DNA of 64,000 bases from Lepus europaeus (Eukaryota; Chordata; Mammalia; Lagomorpha; Leporidae), in NCBI RefSeq assembly GCF_033115175.1, contig NC_084840.1, positions 73,857,179 through 73,921,178 of the forward strand, given 5' to 3'. Below are positions 24,001 to 28,908 of this stretch, in pieces (positions within the stretch are counted from its first letter, which is position 1; each line of letters starts with the position of its first letter). The position numbers were made by a program, and so were the translations under genes. Below the pieces are notes generated by a model. It had not been told where the DNA came from. It ran no database searches and saw nothing but the letters and a program-made list of their open reading frames with translations.

Positions 24001-27000
24001 GTAATGCAATATGTTAATAACAGAGGAAACTGTCCAGAATGCTAGTTGAGGATATAGAACTATATATTAAATGCTGAATATTTCTGCAACTCTAAAACTG
24101 TACTAAGAAATAGTCTATAAGCAAAGATAGCTCCCCATAATGGAGCACCAGTTCGAGTCCTGGCTGAGTATTCAGCCACAGAGGAAAAATAAAGGAAAAT
24201 TAGAAAAAAGAAGAGGATATCAGTTACAGAAATTAATAGGTTTGACTGTAAGAATAACCTAAAGGAAAAGACAAAAGCTGGGAAATACAAGCTGCTATTT
24301 CAGAGGACTGACTTTCTGAAGAAATGACTGTTCCATTATCAATAATGGCATTCCATTATCATAATGGCACTTGGAAACACAATTTTTTGGCCAACCTTTT
24401 TTTTTTTTTTTTTGGTATAATGATGACTTTTTAACCCAAAAAACACTCTAAATTTATAGGCTATAACAAGTGATGTTTGATTATTATAGTTTTAGACAGA
24501 CATTTCAATTTAATGGATACAAGTTTCTGGTTAAGAGAACATCACCCGGGACAAATTTGCATTGCATACTGTATTTGGATGAGCATGAAATGTTTGGGTT
24601 TCCCTAAGCATTCTGAGAGGTGTGAACAGATAACATCTTCTGTGATTTCTTCATGCTGTGCTCAATGCTTAATCTTCATTTAGCTATTAAGATGACTATG
24701 TCACTATTTTATTTTTAAGTGTAATTTGACTAGAGAATAGCCATGAGCTACTCTAATTACCATTAGAGAAATCTTGCACTAACGAATATACAGCTCTGAA
24801 CATGAGATGATAAGGAAAGCTCTGAAGTATTTCAGCCTGTCCTGAGAACTCCTCAGGAGATTACTGGAGAAACTTGAAATTTATCAAATAAAACAGACTC
24901 AAATGCTTTGTGGACTACCATTATCTACTCTGATCATACAGCATTGTTAGAAGAGGCAGTGGAGGAGGGAGTTAGGAATGCTTAATCAAAGACCTGAGTT
25001 TTAGAGATTTTTAAGGAGTGTATAATGCTGTATAATTATAAAAATTAAGAAAGCTGCCACAGTGGCTAATTCTAAAATTATGAAGTATGTCTAATTCTCA
25101 TACCGAATGCCTATGAAGTCCATCACCCGCCTCTACACCAAAAAAAATAACTCCCTCATCTGTGATTTGTGCATTTTCTTTTCCTCCTTTGGCAAGTATA
25201 ATAACGCTTATTACCTGTTTTATCTAGAAACTGTACTTCTAAACTTGTTTTTGGGCCGGCACTGTAGAGTAGTGGGTAAAGCTGCCGTCTCCAGTGCCAG
25301 TACCCCATATGGTGCCAGTTCGAGTCCTGGCTGCTCCACTTCCGATCCAACTCACTGCTATGTCCTGGGAAACCCAGAAGCTCCTGGGTTCCTGGCTTTG
25401 GATCAGTGCAGTTCCAGCTGTTGCAGCCATTTGGGGATGGAAGGCCCCTACACCCCCCACCCCGCCATGTGTCTAGAGCTCTCTCTCTCTCTGCATGTCT
25501 CTGCCTCTCGGTAACTCTTCCTTTCAAATAAATAAATCTTTAAAATAAACAAACAAACTTGTTTTCATTTTTCAGCTGATACATTTAAATCTATACCGTA
25601 TTTCTCCCTCTCTCCTAGGCTCTTTGCAAGTACTCAGTCCTTACACTAAGCCAACTGAGCACTCTTTTTATTCTCCTTTAACAGAGGACAGACTGGCGGC
25701 ACAGACACTAAGTAACTTGTTCAAGGTCACACAGCCATGTGAGTGGCAGCCATCAGGATTTAAACCCTGGCAGTTTGGCTCCAGGATCTACCTGTTATAC
25801 ATTCTGTTGCCTCGCACCTTTCTTTTTTTTCATGTATATAGTTTAGTTTATGGCTATTGACTGATGTTCCTATTTTAGAACAGTTCCTTTTTGGAGAATA
25901 TTGAACATTAATGCAACAAAAATCTAGTTTCTCCAGATCTCAAGTAGTAAAACCAGGGACTCCTTTTTTCAAGTTTGTTTCCATTTTCTTTTCTTTTTTT
26001 TTTTTTGCAAACAGCAAGAGGCGGTTTATTTACGTTTTGCGCAAAACGGACCCCTCCCTCCTGAGAGAGTGAGGTACTGGACAAGGGTTACAGGCAGTAT
26101 TTAAAGGCAAAAACCACAAAATTATCTTAAGCAAGTGAATACAAAGGGGAAGGGATTTTTGTTTACAGTAATTTCACTTATCCATTTTCTTAAATGCTAC
26201 TTCTGGCGCAATTTCCAAAAAGTGAGGGTACTTTGCTGATATGAAAATATACTATTAAATAACTTTTAATTAGGTCTAATGATTTTAATTAAGTCTAAAT
26301 CTTAGTTAAAGTGAACATGTTAACCTCGCTGAAAACAAACAAAAATACTATAAAATACCAAATTATATTTCAAAAGCTTTCAATTTCAATAATCAAAACA
26401 GAACCAAGGAAATATCTTCTCATGGTTCTGTGGCAGAGTGACAGACAGATAGGCAGAAACCTCCCATCCATGGTTCACTCTCCAAATGCTCCCAACAGCC
26501 AGGACAGCTCCAGGTTAAGCCAGGCGACTGGAACTCAATCCACATCTCTTGTATGGGTGGCGGGGAAGCAAGTAACTGAGCTACCCACCTGCTTCCTGGC
26601 AGGGTGCACAGCAGCAGGAAGCTAGAATGGAGAGCGAGTCAGGACTCCAACTCCAATATGGGACACGGGTGTCCCAAGAGGTGGCTTCACTACTGTACCA
26701 AACAGCTGCTCTATGAATTATAATTCATAGGAAGACAAAGGCTAGAAGAGGCTAGAAGGACCTCAATCCAAACAACGGAATATGTGAAGAGGCTGCTTGA
26801 TGAATATTCAAATCCTATCAATTTAAAACAAAAGTTCCAAAGGTATTAAGGTCAGGACTACCTTTATTTGCTAACTGAAGTCCCAATTTAGGCTCCATGC
26901 AGCTGCCTCAGACCAAGGGCTCTTTTTAAAAATAATAATAATAAAAAACCCTACCTTTATTAACAGACTTTTAAATTGTCTTACATGTTTTTCTTAAAAG

Positions 27001-28533
27001 TGATTGCTAGAAGTTCATGTAAAATATTTTTCTCCATTTCTAAAATATACTGCCTGTGAGTCTAAAAATACTAGCAGATAACATCAATGCAAAGGGAGAT
27101 GGGAAGAAGAGGCTATGATTGCTGAGTTACATGGCTGGCCGGAAGCTCACCAAGGCCGCATCTGTTTGTTCAAACCACAGTGTAGCACTTTTCAGTGTCA
27201 ACCAGCCAGGGGAAGCACTTAGCAGATGCTTGCTGAGAAGTTACTAATGGGAAAATCTACACATGTAAGAATGTGACTTCTGAATTCCTATGAATATTCT
27301 TTCTCGATGGGGAAAAAAAAAAATCTAGCTTCCACGGCCAAAAATTTCACATACACAATCCCCATCATATTTAGTTATCTGATTACCCTGAGAAGATTGT
27401 ACATGGCCATCAATTCTTAACGAAAGAAGTTCCATTTCAATCAATGCTTCACATTCCCATCACATAAATTACAAGAATCAAGTTTAGTGCTGGAGCTCCC
27501 TAGAAATCCCCCACACTGTAACACCAGGGGTTTGCTATGATGCCGCTGAGAGCTAACAGTCCCCTGTGTACCCCGATATTCTCTGACTCTGGCTTCATAG
27601 CATTTCATCCCATTATACAGCACTACCCGCAAACAAACTTTTATCTGGCCATTGCTGACGCCGCCTAATATGCGGTCCCCCCACCCCCGCCCCGAGGAAC
27701 TCAAGTTGAAAACCTTTACAACGTGGAGCGCCCTTCACCTGCACAGTTAACAAATGCCACTTAAAATTCATCTCCTGAGGACCTTGGCGCAATCACATGA
27801 CCTTGCAGGGGGATGGTTTCAGGAGGGTGACAGATGGCTCTTCTCTCTCCATCAGCTGGGAAGGCCTTTAAGGCCCCTTCTGCACAGAGACGACCACCAC
27901 CCTCATTTTCCCAGTAACCCAGCGAAGCGCCCGTCGCATATCGATGAGCGTATTTGATGAATGTGCTCGGACTCGATTCAGTCTTAAAGGGTCACTCTGC
28001 CCAGTACGGGAAGGTTTCAAGGACACAGAGCACAACTCAACCTTCTCCTAGGCTTGAGCTCAGATAACCCCCCACCCCTAAGCCTGAGGACCCGGGCTAA
28101 CGTCTCCCCCAGACTTGCCGCCTGGCAGGAAGCGGAAGCTCAGGAAGTACTTATTAGCTGAATGAATTCAAGACCGCCCTGACCCGAACTCGGACAAAGG
28201 TCTCGGTCCCAAGATTCCAAATGACCCCTCCAGCCTCAGGGGACTTGGCAGGGCCTTCCTCCCTCTGACAGCAGCTTCGGCCGCAGCGCGCGCCATTCCC
28301 GCTTCGGAGCCGCTTCCTGCAGCCCGGGGCTGCGCGGGGCCTCTGCAGGACGCGGGGCCTAGCCAGGCCCTGCACCTCCCGGGTTCGTCCTACACGCCCC
28401 CACCGCCTCCTCCATCCCACCTGACCAGGCTCTTCTACCCTTCACAGTTCTGCCGATCCTCCCATAAGCTGCCATACCATTGCGGTTGCACGGCCCTGGC
28501 CGACAGCCCAGCGACGCTCGCCCGAGAAAACAT
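5601..28533 (-). CDS. ATP5F1C: ATP synthase F1 subunit gamma, complete (10 exons)
   Basis: This gene encodes the central rotor stalk of mitochondrial F1Fo-ATP synthase, which couples proton flow through Fo to ATP synthesis in the alpha3beta3 head in the matrix. The spliced coding exons, all with AG/GT borders and matching phases, give 297 residues, the length of the human heart isoform. Residues 1-25 are an Arg-containing, acid-free mitochondrial presequence (starts [19 protein letters not shown]); by homology the mature chain begins ATLKDITRRL. The N-terminal coiled-coil helix, the conserved [11 protein letters not shown] segment and the C-terminal helix ending [12 protein letters not shown] are all present. 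The start codon sits in a textbook GCCACCATG context. The coding sequence is intact, so this is the functional gene and not a processed pseudogene. The transcript ends near 5,462 after an AATAAA. Alternative exon 9 changes only the last residue. Confidence 0.98.
5605..6246 (-). other. ATP5F1C: ATP5F1C intron 9
   Basis: 642 nt of unique-looking sequence between the alternative exon and the terminal exon, free of recognisable recent insertions. The acceptor before exon 10 has a good pyrimidine tract (TTTGTTTTTCAG), stronger than that before exon 9. Confidence 0.85.
6247..6283 (-). CDS. ATP5F1C: ATP5F1C alternative exon 9 (37 nt, adds one Asp)
   Basis: The exon starts G-GAT-TAA after an AATAACCAG acceptor and ends ACAAGAG/GTAAAG. 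Its length is exactly 37 nt, the size known for the mammalian exon that is skipped in heart and skeletal muscle (H form) and included in liver-type tissues (L form). Only one codon is translated; the other bases are 3' UTR. The pyrimidine tract is interrupted (TCTAATATAATAACCAG), consistent with regulated use. Tissue specificity is known from other mammals and not visible here. Confidence 0.93.
6693..6901 (+). repeat. CSINE with internal deletion
   Basis: Head and tail are present but the text jumps from the B-box region (CGCCGGTTCAG) to ATCAGCACAGCTCTGGC, losing roughly 130 bases. Target duplication TGAAAATTCA on both sides. Confidence 0.9.
7283..7584 (-). repeat. CSINE
   Basis: Flanked by CTGCATGTTATT on both sides; head complement ends GGCGCCAGCCCC. 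Confidence 0.95.
7744..8050 (+). repeat. CSINE
   Basis: Head GGGGTCAGGATGTGGCACAG; contains CAGGTAAAG, a donor-like sequence, on the strand opposite to ATP5F1C. Ends in AAATAAATAAAATAATAAAA. Confidence 0.9.
8188..8504 (+). repeat. CSINE
   Basis: Flanks GTCAGCCTAG and GTCAACCTAA are a diverged target duplication; A tail of about 18. Confidence 0.93.
8600..8937 (-). repeat. CSINE
   Basis: A/T-rich tail complement then AAGATTTATTTATGTATTTA; ends ACAATGTTGGCCCC. Confidence 0.9.
9165..9358 (+). repeat. CSINE, 5'-truncated
   Basis: Only the 3' two thirds remain, from AGCAGCAGCAGATGGCCCAA to AAATAAATAAACAAATG; the head is missing. Confidence 0.8.
9746..10025 (+). repeat. CSINE
   Basis: Head GGGGCTGGTGCTGTGGCACA; the 3' end stops after the CTCTCTCTCTTTCAC block without a clear A tail. 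Confidence 0.88.
10220..10579 (-). repeat. CSINE, young type
   Basis: TTGACAGGCAGAGTGGACAG tail complement; ends GCCCTGGCGCCGGCCC. TTCATACTTTT lies on both sides. Confidence 0.95.
11094..11190 (-). CDS. ATP5F1C: ATP5F1C exon 8 (97 nt)
   Basis: It encodes [20 protein letters not shown] and [11 protein letters not shown], the extreme C-terminal rotor helix that contacts the catalytic subunits. It ends CT before GTAAGT, so the next exon decides the terminus: G-TAA from exon 10 gives Leu-stop, G-GAT-TAA from exon 9 gives Leu-Asp-stop. Confidence 0.97.
11289..11613 (+). repeat. CSINE
   Basis: Flanks AATAAGAGAC / AATAAGAGAT. Ends AAATAAATCTTTAAAAAAA. Confidence 0.92.
11666..11978 (-). repeat. CSINE followed at its head by a long A run
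   Basis: Starts TTTTTTATTTATTTGAAAGA and ends at the head complement CACAATGGTGGCCCC, directly followed by 37 A. Confidence 0.9.
11979..12015. repeat. Poly(A) run of 37
   Basis: An uninterrupted A run at the 5' (head) side of a minus-strand CSINE, where no A tail is expected. Confidence 0.95.
12205..12360 (-). CDS. ATP5F1C: ATP5F1C exon 7 (156 nt)
   Basis: It encodes [20 protein letters not shown] through [10 protein letters not shown], the start of the C-terminal coiled-coil helix that pairs with the N-terminal helix. Acceptor TTTTAACAG, donor GCTT/GTAAGC. Confidence 0.97.
12361..13318 (-). other. ATP5F1C: ATP5F1C intron 6
   Basis: 958 nt of AT-rich sequence with no SINE and no recognisable repeat, which stands out in this SINE-dense window. 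Confidence 0.8.
13319..13383 (-). CDS. ATP5F1C: ATP5F1C exon 6 (65 nt)
   Basis: It encodes [20 protein letters not shown] plus flanking split codons; the junction with exon 7 gives Ala-Glu-Ser (human has Ala-Asp-Ser as I recall it). Donor GCTG/GTAAGTA, acceptor TTTCTAG. Confidence 0.96.
13384..13494 (-). other. ATP5F1C: ATP5F1C intron 5 (111 nt)
   Basis: A short AT-rich intron, GTAAGA to CTAG, with no inserted element. Confidence 0.9.
13495..13638 (-). CDS. ATP5F1C: ATP5F1C exon 5 (144 nt)
   Basis: It encodes [20 protein letters not shown] through GSIIFNRF, part of the Rossmann-like globular domain of gamma. Acceptor CTACAG, donor GTAAGA. Only a 111-nt intron separates it from exon 6. Confidence 0.97.
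13743..13969 (+). repeat. CSINE, internally shortened
   Basis: The head is diverged and the central block is missing; 3' part from GCTCCTGGCTTTTGGCCCAG to AATAAATAAGTAAGTCTC and an A tail. Confidence 0.8.
14017..14321 (-). repeat. CSINE, young type, 5'-truncated
   Basis: Perfect 17-bp target duplication AAAGACTCCCATTTCTT at 14,000-14,016 and 14,322-14,338. The element stops at GGCGGAGGATTAG, lacking the last 25-30 bases of the head. Confidence 0.96.
14346..14600 (+). repeat. CSINE, old, 5'-truncated
   Basis: Older subfamily: TTCCTGCTAATGTAGAACCC, CACATGGGAGACCTGGACTG, ends ACAAATAAATAAATAAAAAT. Confidence 0.8.
14988..15192 (-). CDS. ATP5F1C: ATP5F1C exon 4 (205 nt)
   Basis: It encodes [20 protein letters not shown] through GDKIRGILH, including the family-signature [11 protein letters not shown] segment. 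The acceptor is unusual: the intron ends in (GT)7 followed by TTTGTTAAG, with little pyrimidine tract (see findings). Donor is CATAG/GTAATT. At 205 nt the exon is not a multiple of three, so skipping it would shift the frame. Confidence 0.96.
15199..15215 (-). repeat. (GT)7 tract in the ATP5F1C exon 4 acceptor
   Basis: (AC)7 on the plus strand, so (GU)7 in the pre-mRNA, ending 8 nt before the start of exon 4. Confidence 0.95.
16360..16660 (-). repeat. CSINE, old
   Basis: Starts near TTATTTTATCTATTTGTTGA; ends CTTAACCACTGTCCCAAATG. Confidence 0.85.
16697..17012 (+). repeat. CSINE, young type
   Basis: Head CTGGCTGGAGCCATAGCTCA, tail CTACCTGTCAAATTAAAAAA; flanks share ATTATAC. Confidence 0.93.
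17945..18345 (-). repeat. CSINE, young type, with internal duplication
   Basis: CAACATCATTTC flanks both ends. The block GGTCTTCCTTTG...GGTTCACCCTCCAATGG is present twice (from about 18,006 and 18,056), making the copy about 50 bp longer than usual. Confidence 0.95.
19144..19275 (-). CDS. ATP5F1C: ATP5F1C exon 3 (132 nt)
   Basis: It encodes the N-terminal coiled-coil helix of gamma ([20 protein letters not shown] and on to RVYGIGSL), the helix that lies inside the alpha3beta3 hexamer. Bordered by TTTTTCAG and GTAAG. Confidence 0.97.
19276..19793 (-). other. ATP5F1C: ATP5F1C intron 2
   Basis: 518 nt without SINEs; contains a (TA)n stretch at 19,527-19,547. Confidence 0.85.
19527..19547. repeat. 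(TA)n microsatellite
   Basis: About ten uninterrupted AT units in ATP5F1C intron 2. Confidence 0.95.
19794..19828 (-). CDS. ATP5F1C: ATP5F1C exon 2 (35 nt)
   Basis: A 35-nt exon between CCCAG and GTAAGTA encodes [11 protein letters not shown] plus one base. It carries the expected presequence cleavage point (between Met25 and Ala26 by human homology). A very small exon after an 8.6-kb first intron. Confidence 0.96.
21236..21875 (+). mobile_element. Lagomorph L1, 5'-truncated 3' UTR
   Basis: Flanked by CATCTGATAA at 21,226-21,235 and 21,876-21,885. The end GTAATCCATAAACTGTACTT then TTTACTAAATAAAA is characteristic of lagomorph L1. About 640 bp, non-coding. Confidence 0.9.
21898..22227 (+). 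repeat. CSINE inserted in the old L1
   Basis: CTAATAAC precedes it and follows its A tail. Head GGGGCGGTGTTGTGGAGTAG. Confidence 0.95.
22279..22579 (+). repeat. CSINE inserted in the old L1
   Basis: GAAATATATAATTA on both sides. About 20 bases are missing between the A-box region and GCATCCCATATGG. Confidence 0.95.
22692..22997 (+). repeat. CSINE, old, with TG/TA-rich 3' part
   Basis: Diverged head GGGGCAGACATTTGGAGCTC; a microsatellite-like TATGTGTGTG...TGTATGTACATG stretch replaces the usual CT-rich block at 22,880-22,950. Confidence 0.8.
22998..23278 (+). repeat. CSINE, old, 5'-truncated
   Basis: Starts inside the head (TTTGGGATGCCCATACTCCA), continues to TTTCAAATAAATCTAAG. It directly follows the A tail of the previous copy. 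Confidence 0.8.
24138..24168 (+). repeat. Possible CSINE fragment (B-box region)
   Basis: Only about 30 bases, containing GCACCAGTTCGAGTCCTGGC, match a CSINE head; no tail. Confidence 0.4.
25252..25548 (+). repeat. CSINE
   Basis: AAACTTGTTTTT flanks both ends; the 3' part carries an extra CCCCTACACCCCCCACCCC block. Confidence 0.93.
25612..25802 (-). repeat. MIR SINE, antisense
   Basis: Central complement AAGTAACTTGTTCAAGGTCA, then CACAGCCATGTGAGTGGCAG and GGATTTAAACCCTGGCAG. Confidence 0.85.
25991..26180 (-). mobile_element. Short poly(A)-tailed retrocopy resembling an LTR U3/R segment
   Basis: TCCATTTTCTT is duplicated at 25,980-25,990 and 26,181-26,191. On the minus strand the insert ends AATAAACCGCCTCTTGCTGT followed by a T-complemented A tail, with AATAAA about 18 nt before the tail. 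A TTTAAATA box, CACTCTCTCAGG and a TTTTGCGCAAAA palindrome give it the look of a retroviral LTR promoter/R region copied through RNA. Family not identified; non-coding. Confidence 0.65.
26428..26712 (-). repeat. CSINE, old
   Basis: Diverged; CCATGGTTCACTCTCCAAAT near the start and ACTGTACCAAACAGCTGCTC at the head end. Confidence 0.8.
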
Positions 28534-28570
28534 GGTGGCACCGGCCTTGCTGAAGGTCGGGCAGACAGGG
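28478..28570 (-). CDS. ATP5F1C: ATP5F1C exon 1 (5' UTR plus codons 1-18 and two bases)
   Basis: The ATG is at 28,533-28,531. The coding part (28,478-28,533, 56 nt) ends in TG before a GTATGG donor; the split codon completes as Trp with the first G of exon 2. It encodes most of the mitochondrial targeting presequence. The transcription start is not defined by the sequence, so the upper bound (about 28,570) is an estimate within the GC-rich promoter. Confidence 0.95.
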
Positions 28571-28575
28571 CTTAC

Positions 28576-28589
28576 TGCGCGCGCGCGCA
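28576..28589. promoter_or_regulatory. GC-alternating palindrome, NRF1-like
   Basis: TGCGCGCGCGCGCA is a perfect palindrome 43 bp upstream of the ATP5F1C start codon. It resembles the NRF1 consensus (YGCGCAYGCGCR); NRF1 activates many nuclear genes for respiratory-chain proteins. Alternating GC can also adopt Z-DNA. Binding is an inference. Confidence 0.5.
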
Positions 28590-28640
28590 GGCTTCCCCAC
28601 TCGCCCCTCCCACCTCGCTTGCTACTTTAGTCTCGCTTGC

Positions 28641-28660
28641 TCTCGCGAAATCTCGCGAGT
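28641..28660. promoter_or_regulatory. Tandem TCTCGCGA promoter motifs
   Basis: TCTCGCGA occurs twice, starting at 28,641 and 28,651, a 10-bp spacing that is about one helical turn. The second copy continues TCTCGCGAG, close to the palindromic TCTCGCGAGA core element known from TATA-less CpG-island promoters. The pair lies between the two genes and could serve both directions. Confidence 0.7.
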
Positions 28661-28740
28661 GGTGGGGCCCAGCCTTCCCCGAGGTCCCACCTTTTCCCCG
28701 GCTTGCGGCTTTGTCCCGCCTGCCCCACCAACCCAGTTCC

Positions 28741-28748
28741 GCTTCCGG
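28741..28748. promoter_or_regulatory. ETS/GABP-like site upstream of KIN
   Basis: GCTTCCGG reads CCGGAAGC on the minus strand, the ETS-family core. It is 47 bp upstream of the KIN start codon, a usual position in TATA-less promoters. Confidence 0.5.
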
Positions 28749-28794
28749 TTGCCGGGGCGCTGAGCTTCTGAAAGTGGTCTCTGCGGTGGTCGTG

Positions 28795-28908
28795 ATGGGG
28801 AAGTCAGATTTTCTTACTCCGAAGGCCATCGCCAACAGGATCAAATCCAAGGGGCTTCAGAAGCTACGCTGGTATTGCCAGATGTGCCAGAAGCAGTGTC
28901 GAGACGAG
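28795..28908 (+). CDS. KIN: KIN exon 1 (codons 1-38)
   Basis: It begins MGKSDFLTPKAIANRIKSKG and ends QCRDE before GAG/GTGAGT, phase 0. It holds the first two zinc ligands, Cys28 and Cys31. The 5' UTR lies between roughly 28,700 and 28,794. Confidence 0.97.

Larger units (their letters stand above)
21010..24125 (+). mobile_element. Old L1 (3' end of ORF2 and 3' UTR) split by five younger insertions
   Basis: Pieces at about 21,010-21,235, 21,876-21,897, 22,228-22,279, 22,565-22,692 and 23,279-24,125 read in order as one L1M-type element: 'acaagtgggatttat', 'gcaaagatttgaacatttcat', 'gctggtgggaaggcaaag', then a 3' UTR. The reading frame is broken many times; it is a fossil. The gaps are a lagomorph L1 end and four CSINEs. 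Confidence 0.85.
19829..28477 (-). other. ATP5F1C: ATP5F1C intron 1
   Basis: 8.6 kb. The middle (21.0-24.1 kb) is an old L1 with nested insertions. It also carries CSINEs at 25.25 and 26.43 kb, a MIR at 25.6 kb and an LTR-derived retrocopy at 26.0 kb. 19,830-20,240, 20,340-21,010, 24,180-25,250 and 26,715-28,150 hold nothing I can name; a weak L2-like piece sits at 20,240-20,340. The last 300 bases enter the CpG-rich promoter. Confidence 0.8.

Noticed and set aside
27440-28420. Open frames upstream of the promoter as a separate gene
   Set aside because: No splice structure or recognisable domain; the interval is the first intron of ATP5F1C running into its CpG-rich promoter.
5601-28533. ATP5F1C or KIN as processed pseudogenes
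   Set aside because: Both have introns with consensus splice sites, intact frames, and a shared CpG-rich promoter.
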